A stretch of 64,000 nucleotides of DNA from Tritrichomonas musculus (Eukaryota; Parabasalia; Tritrichomonadida; Tritrichomonadidae), in NCBI GenBank assembly GCA_039105265.1, contig JAPFFF010000050.1, positions 868,001 through 932,000 of the forward strand, given 5' to 3'. The notes under the pieces were generated by a model. It did not search any database and was not told the DNA's origin. It saw nothing but the letters and a program-made list of their open reading frames with translations. Both the position numbers and the translations under genes were made by a program. Shown here piece by piece: positions 19,511-28,940 of the stretch (positions are counted from its first letter, which is position 1; every line of letters begins with the position of its first letter).

Positions 19511-22500
19511 TCATTGCTTCTCTTTTATTTCCGCTGTTTCTTGTGCCTGTTGTTGGCTTTTATTTGTTGTCTTTTGTTGAATAGGACTGGTTTGTGGAGT
19601 CTTTTGTTTCGGACTCTGTGTTACTTGTTGCTTTGGACTGTTCTGTGATATTTGTTGTTTAGGACTCTGTGTTACTTTTTGTTTAGGACTGTTCTGTGTT
19701 GCTTGTTGCTTTGGACTCTGTGTTGCAAGTTGTTTTGGACTGTTCTGTGTTACTTGTTGCTTTGGACTGTTCTGTGTTACCTGTTGTTTGGGACTGTTCT
19801 GTGTTACTTGTTGCTTTGGACTCTGTGTTACCTGTTGTTTGGGACTGTTCTGTGTTACTTGTTGTTTGGGACTGTTCTGTGTTACCTGTTGCTTTGGACT
19901 GTTCTGTGTTACTTGTTGCTTTGGACTGTTCTGTGTTACCTGTTGTTTGGGACTGTTCTGTGTTACTTGTTGCTTTGGACTCTGTGTTACTTGTTGCTTT
20001 GGACTCTGTGTTACCTGTTGTTTGGGACTGTTCTGTGTTACTTGTTGTTTGGGACTGTTCTGTGTTACCTGTTGCTTTGGACTCTGTGTTACTTGTTGCT
20101 TTGGACTGTTCTGTGTTACCTGTTGTTTGGGACTGTTCTGTGTTACCTGTTGTTTGGGACTGTTCTGTGTTACTTGTTGCTTTGGACTCTGTGTTACTTG
20201 TTGCTTTGGACTGTTCTGTGTTACCTGTTGTTTGGGACTGTTCTGTGTTACCTGTTGTTTGGGACTGTTCTGTGTTACCTGTTGTTTGGGACTGTTCTGT
20301 GTTACCTGTTGCTTTGGACTCTGTGTTACTTGTTGCTTTGGACTGTTCTGTGTTACTTGTTGTTTGGGACTGTTCTGTGTTACCTGTTGCTTTGGACTCT
20401 GTGTTACTTGTTGCTTTGGACTCTGTGTTACTTGTTGCTTTGGACTGTTCTGTGTTACTTGTTGTTTGGGACTGTTCTGTGTTACTTGTTGTTTGGGACT
20501 GTTCTGTGTTACTTGTTGTTTGGGACTGTTCTGTGTTACTTGTTGCTTTGGACTGTTCTGTGTTACCTGTTGTTTGGGACTGTTCTGTGTTACCTGTTGC
20601 TTTGGACTCTGTGTTACTTGTTGCTTTGGACTCTGTGTTACTTGTTGCTTTGGACTGTTCTGTGTTACCTGTTGTTTGGGACTGTTCTGTGATGTCTGTT
20701 GTTGTTTTAGGTTGCTCTGTTCCTTGTTTGTAAGAAGCTGTGGTGAATTTCCTTCATTTTGTTGCAGTAGGCTATTCTGTGTAATTTCAGGCTGGCTTTT
20801 CTGCTGCTGAATCTTCTTCTGATTTTGCTGCTTAGCTTGCTGCAGCTTCTTCTGGTTTGTTTGCTGCTGTGGTTTTGGTTGACTTGGCTGCTTCTTTTGT
20901 TGATTCTGTGGCTGCATTTTCTTTTGTTGCGGCTGTCTTTGTTGGACTTGCTGATTCGCTTGCTTTTGTTGAACTGGTTGATTTGTCTTCTTTGGTTTGA
21001 TCTGCTGATTCGCTTGCTTTTGTTGAACTGGTTTATTCACTTGCCTTTGTTGAACCTGCACTGTCTGTTGATTTGGTTGTGGGTTCTTGCTGTCTTGCTG
21101 ATCATTTTGAGTCGTTTGTTGCTGTTCTTGGTTCACCTGCATTGGTTGGTTTATTAAATCTTGCTGATCTGCCTGATTTTCCTGCTGCTGCTGATCGTTA
21201 TTGACTGCGATTGGGCTGTCGTTGTTTGCTGCATTCTGGTTCTCTTCCATTTCGTCCTCTCTCAATTCCTCTCTAAGTCTCTTATTTCTTTCCTCCATAT
21301 CTTTAGTGTTATTTAGAGTAATCAAGTACTTTGCCAGGAAAGCAGTGAAAGGATTCTTATCATCCTCAGCATTTGTTTCTTTAACCTCCACTTTTTGTTC
21401 ACTTTTATTTGCATCACTCACATTTGATTTGTTTTCATTTGGATAGTCCACATTTGCATTGTTTGTGTCTGAATCTTTCTTTGGAGCAGAAATTTCATTC
21501 TGATCCTGATTCTTGGTTGATCTTTTCCTTACTTCAGATGAGAGTTTTTCATCGTTTGTCTGGAAACTTTGTGTGTTTTCTTCGTCGATTCTTAAAGGAG
21601 CTTTTTGAACAGGTTTTTTGATCTTTAGTTTGGTCTTTGGTTTCTTATTGATCTTTGACTCGCTTGTCTCTGATCTTGGCTCGTCTTGTATCTGAACTTG
21701 TCTTTCTTTCTCTTTTCTTGTCTTGTTTTCTCTGATGAATTTTGCCTCACTGATTGACTTGGTGTCGCTTATGAACTTGTTGTCACTGAACTCTTTGTTT
21801 TCACTGGTCAGTTTGTTGTCTCCGATGTCTTTGCTTCCGTTCAATTGTCTATCGTCGTTGTTGTCTCTGCTCTCGCTGATGTACTTGCTCTCACTTAGCT
21901 GCTTTTCATCATTGTTTCTGTTGCTTTCACTAATGAATTTGTTATCGTTGTTGTCTTTGCCTTCACTGATGTACTTGTTATCGTTGTTTCTGTTGCCTTC
22001 ACTGATGTACTTGTTTTCGTTGTTTCTGTTGCCTTCACTGATGTACTTGTTATCGCTATTGTACTTGTTCTCACTGAACTGTTTTCTATCTTTTTTGCCC
22101 TTACTTTCGCTTTCACTTTGCTGTCTATCGTCGTTGTTTCTGTTGCTTTCACTTATGAATTTGTTATCATTATTTTCTTTGCCTTCACTTATATATTTGC
22201 TATCGTTGTTGTCTTTGCCTTCACTAAGTTGCTTGCTTTCACTGTTGAACTTGTTTTCGCTGTTGTACTTGGTTTCACTTAAGTCTTTGCTTTCACTGTT
22301 ATTTGTGTGTTTTTTGCTTCGTTTGTTTTTATGTCTGCTTCTTGGTGCATCTTCTTCTGAACCTTCTGAATCCGAGTTTTGGTGCTTAAGCTGCTCTTCG
22401 CGTACATCATTGCGGAATCGTTCGTACTTCTCTTCCATGTTCTTTGTGGAATCGAGCGTCCTTCTGAATTTGGCGAGGAAAGCAGCAAATGGGCAGTTGT

Positions 22501-24874
22501 CTTCTAGTTCTTTTTGCTTTCGGATTTTTTCTTCTTCTTCCTTTTTAGCTTTCGCTTCCTCTTGTCTTTGCTTCTCCTCTTCTTCCATGACAATCCTTCT
22601 TGCTTCCTTCTCTCTTTCTTCTTTCAGCTTTCTTTCCTTTTCTAATTCTTTCTTGCTCTTTCTTCGTCTGTCTTCGCGGTCGCTTCTTTCACCCCTGTCA
22701 CTTCTAAAGCTTCTGTCGCTTCTTGGGCTCCTTTCTTTGTGGTGCTTTCTGCTGCTTCTGTGGCTTCTTTCATCACTGATGTCGCTTCTGTAGCTCCTAT
22801 CGCTTCCAAAGCTTCTCTCTTCACGGTCGCTTCTGTCACTTCTGAAGCTGCTGTCGTTGTGTCCTCGCCTCTTGCTTCTGTGGCTTCTTTCTTCGTGTTC
22901 GCTGATGTCGCTTCTATCACTTCTAAAGCTTCTCTCCTCACGGTCACTTCTGAAGCTCCTTTCAGAGCGATGCCGTCTGCTGCCTCTGTGGCTTCTTTCA
23001 TCACTGATGTCGCTCCTGTCGCTTCTGAAACTTCTTTCTTCACGGTCACTTCTATCGCTTCGGTCGCTCCTGAAGCTGCTGTCGTTGTTGTTCCTTCTCT
23101 TGCCCCTGTGTCTTCTTTCATCGTGGTCGCTTGTGTCACTCCTGTCGCTCTTGAAGCTGCTGTCGTTGTGGTGCCTCCTGTGCCTTCTCTCTTCGTGATC
23201 GCTTATGTCACTTCTATCGCTTCTGTCGCTCCTGAAGCTGCTGTCGTTGTGGTGCTTTCTGAAGCTTCTTTCTTCACGATCGCTTCTGTCACTTTTGAGA
23301 CTTCTTTCTTCGTAGTCGCTTCTATCAATGCTGCTGTTTCTCTTGTGGTGGCTGCTTCTGAAGCTTCTTTCGCTTCTGTGTTTTCTTTCTTCATGGTCGC
23401 TTCTCATGTTTCTCTCTTCGTTGTTTCTTCTGTGCCTCCTTTCCTCGTGGTCGCTTCTGTCGCTTCTCAGTCCTCTTTCATCGTAGCTTCTTTTGTCGCT
23501 CCTGTGTCTTCTTTCCTCGTGGTCGCTTCTGTCGCTTCTGAAGCTTCTTTCTTCGTAGTCGCTTCTATCGATGCTGCTGTTTCTCTTGTGGTGGTACGAG
23601 TGTCCTTCCCTCCGCTTCGAGGGCGAGCTTGATGACTCGTTTCCGTGCTTTCGCTCGCTCTGGCTCCTCCCATTTCCGTGCGACGAGTAGCTCTTCTTGG
23701 GCGACGAGCTGAGAGGCGATGGAGAGAGCGAACTTGAGCGCGGATGATGATGAACACGAGAAATTGAATTATTGCTATCGTTGTCACTTTTTCTTTCATT
23801 TTGAGAGTCGTTTCTTTTTTGAACTTTTTCTGAGCTGTTTAATGAGTCATTTGGGGACTTTTTGCTGCTCTTTTGTGCACTTGGCTTGCTTGGATTTTGT
23901 TTCTGCGTGCTTCTGTGGATCTTCCTCTCTTTTGGTGGCGGTGGAGAGAGACTCTGTGTCATTCTAACGTCTTTTAATGAAAATTTTAATTTGGACGATG
24001 GTTCGTCATCTTTTTGATTGGAATTCTTTTTTCGTGGCTTTCTATTTACATCAAAAACAATAAGACTGTTGCTTTGTTTGTCTATTGGACTTTGGGTTGA
24101 TATTGTGGAGCCATCCGTTTGGACAAATTCAAATTCTATTTCAACATCATCATTATCCTTGGCTGGGCTTTGGGTATTTTGGATATTTGGCTCTGTATTG
24201 GATTGATTCTGTTGTAATCGACTTCTTGGCGGTTTTTTGGATGGAGAAAAACATATTTTTTCCTCTTCATTTGTTGGCTTGAGAATTGAATCAGGTTTTT
24301 CAAGGCTTTCTTTTCTTTCCTGCTTTTTTATTTTGTTCTCTTGATTTGTATTTGTTGCTTCACTATTTTTGCTAGGAGTTTTCTTTGTCGTATTAATAGT
24401 TTTATTATTATTATTTTCTGTTTTTTGAATATTTGTGTTAGTCTTGGGTGTTTTTTGAACATTTTTGCTGTTTTCTTCTTTCGATTTCTTTGGAATAGTT
24501 TTTGGACTCTTATTAATAGGAGGCGAATTGGATTCAATTTTTATTGGAGACAATTCTGTTTTTGTAAGATTATTATCATCAGTATTGCTTGTATTATGTA
24601 TTTCCTGCGTTGCCTTTTTATTATCGTTATGATTGGAAGAAGGAGATTTAGGATTAACTTGATTATTAGTAGAACTAGGCTGAGTCTTAGCGGTTTGTTT
24701 TTTTGATTTATTCGGTTGTGGTTTTTGTTTCGTTTCTTTTTGACTAGGCTTCTGTTGCTGAGATGCTAAATTATTTTTAGATGGTTTTAAATTTTGTTGA
24801 CCAGAGGTTTTCACTGATGTTTCACCTTGTGGAAGGTTTGTTTTAACTTGAGCATTTTCATTTTCATTTATCAT
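19511..24874 (-). CDS. Giant low-complexity disordered protein with Arg/Ser/Asp and QVTQNSPKQ repeats
   Basis: The protein has 1787 residues, almost all low complexity. Order: Asn/Lys/Ser/Pro/Gln-rich head (1-430); SR-like block (about 438-728) of repeats such as HEERSFRSDRSDR; a Lys/Glu helix (about 735-790); a block of EGNRNNDNKYIS-type repeats (about 860-1050); Gln-rich stretch; then about 45 tandem SPKQQVTQN or SPKQQVTQ units (about 1390-1750). Two short ordered modules stand out: PFAAFLAKFRRTLDSTKNME (about 795) and PFTAFLAKYLITLNNTKDME (about 1172), clearly duplicates. No enzyme domain is seen. The Arg/Ser/Asp/Glu block resembles RNA-processing SR-like proteins, but function is unknown. 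The repeat array leaves several other frames open (plus-strand ORFs there are artefacts). The ATG is supported by an initiator-like TCATTTACT 7-15 nt upstream. Confidence 0.75.
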   Translation of the reverse strand: MINENENAQVKTNLPQGETSVKTSGQQNLKPSKNNLASQQQKPSQKETKQKPQPNKSKKQTAKTQPSSTNNQVNPKSPSSNHNDNKKATQEIHNTSNTDDNNLTKTELSPIKIESNSPPINKSPKTIPKKSKEENSKNVQKTPKTNTNIQKTENNNNKTINTTKKTPSKNSEATNTNQENKIKKQERKESLEKPDSILKPTNEEEKICFSPSKKPPRSRLQQNQSNTEPNIQNTQSPAKDNDDVEIEFEFVQTDGSTISTQSPIDKQSNSLIVFDVNRKPRKKNSNQKDDEPSSKLKFSLKDVRMTQSLSPPPPKERKIHRSTQKQNPSKPSAQKSSKKSPNDSLNSSEKVQKRNDSQNERKSDNDSNNSISRVHHHPRSSSLSPSPLSSSPKKSYSSHGNGRSQSERKHGNESSSSPSKRREGHSYHHKRNSSIDRSDYEERSFRSDRSDHEERRHRSDKRSYDERGLRSDRSDHEERRHRRNNEERNMRSDHEERKHRSERSFRSSHHKRNSSIDRSDYEERSLKSDRSDREERSFRKHHNDSSFRSDRSDRSDISDHEERRHRRHHNDSSFKSDRSDTSDHDERRHRGKRRNNNDSSFRSDRSDRSDREERSFRSDRSDISDERSHRGSRRHRSERSFRSDREERSFRSDRSDISEHEERSHRSKRRGHNDSSFRSDRSDREERSFGSDRSYRSDISDERSHRSSRKHHKERSPRSDRSFRSDRGERSDREDRRRKSKKELEKERKLKEEREKEARRIVMEEEEKQRQEEAKAKKEEEEKIRKQKELEDNCPFAAFLAKFRRTLDSTKNMEEKYERFRNDVREEQLKHQNSDSEGSEEDAPRSRHKNKRSKKHTNNSESKDLSETKYNSENKFNSESKQLSEGKDNNDSKYISEGKENNDNKFISESNRNNDDRQQSESESKGKKDRKQFSENKYNSDNKYISEGNRNNENKYISEGNRNNDNKYISEGKDNNDNKFISESNRNNDEKQLSESKYISESRDNNDDRQLNGSKDIGDNKLTSENKEFSDNKFISDTKSISEAKFIRENKTRKEKERQVQIQDEPRSETSESKINKKPKTKLKIKKPVQKAPLRIDEENTQSFQTNDEKLSSEVRKRSTKNQDQNEISAPKKDSDTNNANVDYPNENKSNVSDANKSEQKVEVKETNAEDDKNPFTAFLAKYLITLNNTKDMEERNKRLREELREDEMEENQNAANNDSPIAVNNDQQQQENQADQQDLINQPMQVNQEQQQTTQNDQQDSKNPQPNQQTVQVQQRQVNKPVQQKQANQQIKPKKTNQPVQQKQANQQVQQRQPQQKKMQPQNQQKKQPSQPKPQQQTNQKKLQQAKQQNQKKIQQQKSQPEITQNSLLQQNEGNSPQLLTNKEQSNLKQQQTSQNSPKQQVTQNSPKQQVTQSPKQQVTQSPKQQVTQNSPKQQVTQNSPKQQVTQNSPKQQVTQNSPKQQVTQNSPKQQVTQNSPKQQVTQSPKQQVTQSPKQQVTQNSPKQQVTQNSPKQQVTQSPKQQVTQNSPKQQVTQNSPKQQVTQNSPKQQVTQNSPKQQVTQSPKQQVTQNSPKQQVTQNSPKQQVTQNSPKQQVTQSPKQQVTQNSPKQQVTQNSPKQQVTQSPKQQVTQSPKQQVTQNSPKQQVTQNSPKQQVTQNSPKQQVTQNSPKQQVTQNSPKQQVTQSPKQQVTQNSPKQQVTQNSPKQQVTQNSPKQLATQSPKQQATQNSPKQKVTQSPKQQISQNSPKQQVTQSPKQKTPQTSPIQQKTTNKSQQQAQETAEIKEKQ
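19630..20692 (-). repeat. 27-bp/21-bp coding minisatellite (SPKQQVTQN / SPKQQVTQ)
   Basis: About 45 tandem units of 27 bp (nine codons) interspersed with 21-bp units that lack the two codons for Asn and one neighbour. Units are near identical at DNA level, with silent T/C variants that recur in patterns, so the array spreads by unequal exchange or slippage. Confidence 0.9.
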
Positions 24875-24880
24875 AAAAAG

Positions 24881-24889
24881 AGTAAATGA
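24881..24889 (-). promoter_or_regulatory. Trichomonad initiator (Inr)-like element
   Basis: The minus strand reads TCATTTACT, with the +1 A about 13 nt before the ATG of the low-complexity protein. It fits the trichomonad initiator pattern (TCA followed by pyrimidine/T-rich bases near the start codon). Confidence 0.55.
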
Positions 24890-25446
24890 AAAAAGATTTC
24901 TTTGTTGAGAAATTCGTTTCTTTTTTTAAAATTTATTTATATTTATAATTATATCTTATTAAATACTTGATATAATCATATATTTTGCTGAAATATTTTT
25001 TATATATTTATTTTACTATTTTATTTTATAAAAAAATTAAAGTTTATCAAATTAATTATGGAAAAACTATATTAAATATAATTTCATTTATTTTTCGGAG
25101 CTTTCAAAAAGTTTCTAAGTGTTTGAAAAATAATGAATCAAAAAGTTTTCAATGATGTGTAAGTATAAACGGATGAAATTTGATATTTTTCTGAATAAAA
25201 AATCACCAAAAGAGTTTGAATATATGATAAAAAAATGGATAATAAAATACAATTTTAGATGATATATGAAGTTGACAATGATACTAATAAATTAAATAAA
25301 AAGTAAGGCGTATATAATATATAATATTTTCAATTTCTTTTTTTTTTATAAATAGTTAGTCACCTATTTAAATAATTTACAATTTGAGTTAATTGAACAG
25401 ATATCTGATATATTTTTGATAGATAGTCAAAAAAAATTATAATAAT
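24890..25446. other. AT-rich intergenic
   Basis: No gene or clear repeat is seen between the promoter of the low-complexity protein and the HMG-box relic. Confidence 0.4.
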
Positions 25447-25743
25447 TATTTCCGGTTATTGTATTGAAAATGAGAGAGAAAACTATTTATATCGAAATCA
25501 TTTGTATTTAAAGGTTTAGAATGTTGATCTGTATGTATAAGTGGAAAATGATTATCTCTAAGTTTTTCAGAATCAGTTCTTAAGGATACACTAGTTTCTC
25601 CATTATAATTTGGATGATCAACTAATAAATCTTCAGTAATTTTTTGCCTCTTTAAATGATAACTATTTTTTAAATTCAGGATCTGAATATTTCCATAACT
25701 GAGATAAAAGTCTTGTTAAGTCTGTTGGGTTTAAGCCTGGACA
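25447..25743 (-). pseudogene. HMG-box gene relic
   Basis: On the minus strand one frame reads PGLNPTDLTRLLSQLWKYSD, then PEFKK and a stop; the adjacent frame carries on as YHLKRQKITEDLLVDHPNYN. Together these match helices 2 and 3 of a fungal/MATA-type HMG box (L..LL..LW...DPEFKK.Y........HP.Y). The break sits in an A-run, so it is one frame change, and the N-terminal arm and start codon are not found. HMG boxes bind DNA in the nucleus. I call it a decayed fragment; a sequencing error in the A-run would fix only part of the problem because the start is also missing. Confidence 0.5.
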
Positions 25744-25837
25744 TTTTTATTGAATCTTTTTAATTTTTTTTTTTGACTTTGGTGAAACGGCTGGTTGACA
25801 CCTAATTTATCTTAGAATTTTCGTTGAATAGAAATCA

Positions 25838-26236
25838 CGACGTATGACTGGATTGAAGATAATTTGAGAGGAAGTTGAAGGTTGTTGATAAGAACATTTG
25901 TGAATTGACCATAACCGCCATGATGCGTCCAAACTGCTGATTTGAAAGGACCAAGGATCGTCGTGTCGTTAACGCTCGCAGAGGCAGCCGAATAAACATT
26001 GATCCCGATGTCAAAACATCCTGCAAAAATACAACTTTCAAGTCGACAGAACGAATTGTCACATATTTCAACACCACTGAACTGGCAATCTGTGATGATG
26101 CAATTCGTGAACTTTACATTCCTGCTGTCTGAAATTCGGATTCCTGCTTCTGCACAATTCCTGATCGTACAACCGTCAACGATAACATCAGATTCACCTC
26201 GAATTATGAAACCACTCATCGCAGATATTTCAAAAG
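25838..26236 (-). pseudogene. Near-identical copy of the middle of the beta-helix/RING gene
   Basis: About 400 bp match 29597-29990 of the RING gene with only one or two base differences in the core. It encodes five or six beta-helix rungs, starting at an internal Met (MSGFIIRGES) and ending in foreign residues (VVISIQRKF). No RING fingers and no promoter are included. The high identity means the duplication is recent or maintained by gene conversion. Confidence 0.9.
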
Positions 26237-26471
26237 GTTTACTCTTATATCTATTCCTATTAAGATAGAAAATTAAATCACTTCTAGATTATTTTTTAAA
26301 ATATTAATTATACATATTATTATAAAAATATTTTTGTTTTAAAATCATTTTAAATGATATTATTTGGAAGATATAATAAAAACATTGCATTTATTTGAAT
26401 TTGTTAATAAAGGCCAAATATAAAGTATTCAAATTTAGTCAGAGGTTAAAATTAATTAAAATAAAAAGAAG

Positions 26472-28856
26472 ATGTCATCAGAAGGTATTGATATGAAAAT
26501 AATAGATGATATTGAAGAAGAAGAAATAATGATTATTTATAAAGGAAAGAAAGAAAAAGAAGAAGAAGAAGAGATCATTGAAATGAAAACAAAGAAAAAA
26601 GAATTTCTCAAGAAATTTCGATATTTCAAAATTCGAAATAAAGAACTTGAACAACAAGAAGAAATCTTCATTCATGACAAATTTTGTACATCGACTTTCA
26701 AAGCAGTTGTTGAATCGTTGAACACGAAATATGTTGAAGTTGGAGAGAACAACTATGAAGAACTTCTTTTGATTAGTAACAAATATGAATATTATGAATT
26801 AAGTCGAACCATTGAACAATTCATGAAAGAACGTCCAGATCTTGAACGAATTCTTTCAAGTCTAAGACAAGAGAAGAATAAAGAAGAAGACAACGAGTAT
26901 TCAGATTATTCAGACGACGAGGAAGAAGGAGAAGGAATGAGAGATTATGAAGAAGAAACAGAAAAGAATAAAGAAGAAATGATTGCGAGTCATTTGGATT
27001 TCTTTCTTGAACGAGGCTTACTGAAACGAATGAATATTAAACGTCTTTTACGAATCTTGAATTCTAAATCACGTGTTATTCATAATCATCACGCACTATT
27101 TGAATTCATCAAAGAAATCATGCACGATAATGACAATGATAAAAATAAAAAGAATAAATATAAGGAATATTATGATATGCTTTTTGCAACACTTGATTAT
27201 TCAGAAATGACGATTTCAGAAATTGAATACATCATCAACAGTGAATACTATTGTAATGTTTTCCAACCGAAACACAGTGAAGCAGCGATGAAAACGATTA
27301 TTTATAACATCCACCAAAATGAAAATAAAATAAAAGAACTTGAAGATAAGATTAACGAACTTTCAAAACGACTTCAAACACATATTTTGAATAATGAGAA
27401 TGACAATCGAACTCGACAATACGAAGAAACCAAACTCACACAACAAATTCAAAATATTGCAGAACGAATAACGAACGACATTAACAATATTAATGAACAT
27501 TTACAAACACTAAATCAAAGGATTGAATATAATGAAAACGAACACAACAAATATCAAACGAAACAAGACAAAAAAATATTACTTTTTGATTCAAAATTTT
27601 CACAAAATATTTCTAAAATTACCCAACAATTTGAAAGAATAACAAACAAAATAAATGAAATTGATAAGAAAGAAGAAACTAATAAAAATTCACAAAACAA
27701 ACTAGAAGAAGAAATAAGGCAAATCAAAGAAAAGCAATTGATAGATATTTCTAATATAAAACAAATCATTGAAGGAATAACAAACACGATTAACCAAATT
27801 GGAGAAATCAACCAGAAAGAAAATGTATCACATCAGAAAGATATCTCAGAAATAAGAGGTGTAATTGCTCGACTTGAACAAAAGAAAGAGCCAAAAGAAG
27901 TAACAGAGAAAACATCAATTAAATATCATCCATTTTCGAGTGAAATAAATCTACATACAGATGGAATACTTTGCCGATTGAAGAAAAACATGAAGAATCC
28001 ATTCAACCATTTATTTATTTCATCACAATCATCAAATGATATTTACAATTTGATCAATCCAAACACAAATGATGATTTTGGATTTTATGGCATAGGTGGA
28101 TTTATTGAGATTGAATTACAAGAACCTGTTGATATCACAGGAATCAAAATATTTTCATCACTTGTCTATTTTCCAAAAACATTTGATATTGAAATCAATG
28201 ATAAACTAGTTCAAAAAATTGAAGAGGCTAAAGAATTGAGAGGCCAAAATCAATCAATGACGATTGATCTTGAATATAAACAAACCCGAAAAGTTCGAAT
28301 TATCAACCGAGGAAAGAACTGGGACAAAGATAATAATAGTTTAATTATCAAACGCATTGAATTTTTATCAAACGAAGCCAAATATTCACGAGGAATTTTC
28401 TCAACACTTGTTTATGAGAGTGAAGATCATGATCCACACAAATGTCCTGTACTCATGTCTGCATCATCAAATGACTTCAATTCATTCCATTTAATTGATA
28501 CTTCAGAAATCATTTGCACCGATCCTGATGAACATTCATGGTTTCAAATTGAAATCACGGAAGGAAGAGCAGTTCTTTTTGGATTCAGATTGAAAAAATG
28601 TATATCCGAAAAACTGAAAAGTTACAAAATTATATGCACTGATGATAACCACAAACCAGAAGAATCATGGACAACACTGATTGAAGTGAACGAAAGAAGA
28701 GATGATGAACACGAAGATCTTGACATATATAAATTTCCACAACCAAGTCCACCAACGAAATATGTCAAATTAATTCAAACAGGACAAAACTGGAGTAATT
28801 CATTGAACTTATTATTTCATCATTTTGAACTATTTGGAAACTATTTAACCTCATGA
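26472..28856 (+). CDS. BTB-like, coiled-coil, discoidin-like (F5/8 type C) protein
   Basis: The protein has 794 residues. After a Lys/Glu-rich head (1-60), residues about 65-120 look like the C-terminal half of a BTB fold (FKAVVESLNTKYVEVGENNY, ELLLISNKYEYYELSRTIEQF), followed by an acidic linker and a BACK-like helical segment (about 170-280). Residues about 285-470 form a long coiled coil rich in Asn/Gln/Glu/Lys. The last 310 residues hold two beta-sandwich units of F5/8 type C (discoidin) type: GGFIEIELQEPVDITGIKIF with KVRIINRGKNWD, and WFQIEITEGRAVLFGFRLK with YVKLIQTGQNWSNS. This architecture is a known expanded family in trichomonads and is likely an oligomeric adaptor, perhaps for cullin ligases through BTB; the ligand is unknown. 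ATG at 26472 is the first in frame. Confidence 0.7.
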   Translation: MSSEGIDMKIIDDIEEEEIMIIYKGKKEKEEEEEIIEMKTKKKEFLKKFRYFKIRNKELEQQEEIFIHDKFCTSTFKAVVESLNTKYVEVGENNYEELLLISNKYEYYELSRTIEQFMKERPDLERILSSLRQEKNKEEDNEYSDYSDDEEEGEGMRDYEEETEKNKEEMIASHLDFFLERGLLKRMNIKRLLRILNSKSRVIHNHHALFEFIKEIMHDNDNDKNKKNKYKEYYDMLFATLDYSEMTISEIEYIINSEYYCNVFQPKHSEAAMKTIIYNIHQNENKIKELEDKINELSKRLQTHILNNENDNRTRQYEETKLTQQIQNIAERITNDINNINEHLQTLNQRIEYNENEHNKYQTKQDKKILLFDSKFSQNISKITQQFERITNKINEIDKKEETNKNSQNKLEEEIRQIKEKQLIDISNIKQIIEGITNTINQIGEINQKENVSHQKDISEIRGVIARLEQKKEPKEVTEKTSIKYHPFSSEINLHTDGILCRLKKNMKNPFNHLFISSQSSNDIYNLINPNTNDDFGFYGIGGFIEIELQEPVDITGIKIFSSLVYFPKTFDIEINDKLVQKIEEAKELRGQNQSMTIDLEYKQTRKVRIINRGKNWDKDNNSLIIKRIEFLSNEAKYSRGIFSTLVYESEDHDPHKCPVLMSASSNDFNSFHLIDTSEIICTDPDEHSWFQIEITEGRAVLFGFRLKKCISEKLKSYKIICTDDNHKPEESWTTLIEVNERRDDEHEDLDIYKFPQPSPPTKYVKLIQTGQNWSNSLNLLFHHFELFGNYLTS

Positions 28857-28940
28857 AAACAAATTTTTATTAAAAAAGAAATTAATGATAATTATTAATA
28901 TTATTATGAATATATTTAAATAATCACATGAAATAAGTAA

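Noticed and set aside
19630-20692. CRISPR-like regular repeat array
   Set aside because: Units are direct tandem repeats without unique spacers, in frame within a protein gene of a eukaryote.
19652-20810. Three long plus-strand ORFs (about 340 residues, Cys/Leu-rich repeats)
   Set aside because: They are the reverse frames of the SPKQQVTQN minisatellite; units are multiples of three bases so every frame without a stop stays open.
21723-23632. Plus-strand Leu/Ser-rich and Ala/Val-rich ORFs of 297-356 residues
   Set aside because: They mirror the Arg/Ser/Asp and Asn/Asp repeats of the minus-strand gene and have no domain or start support.
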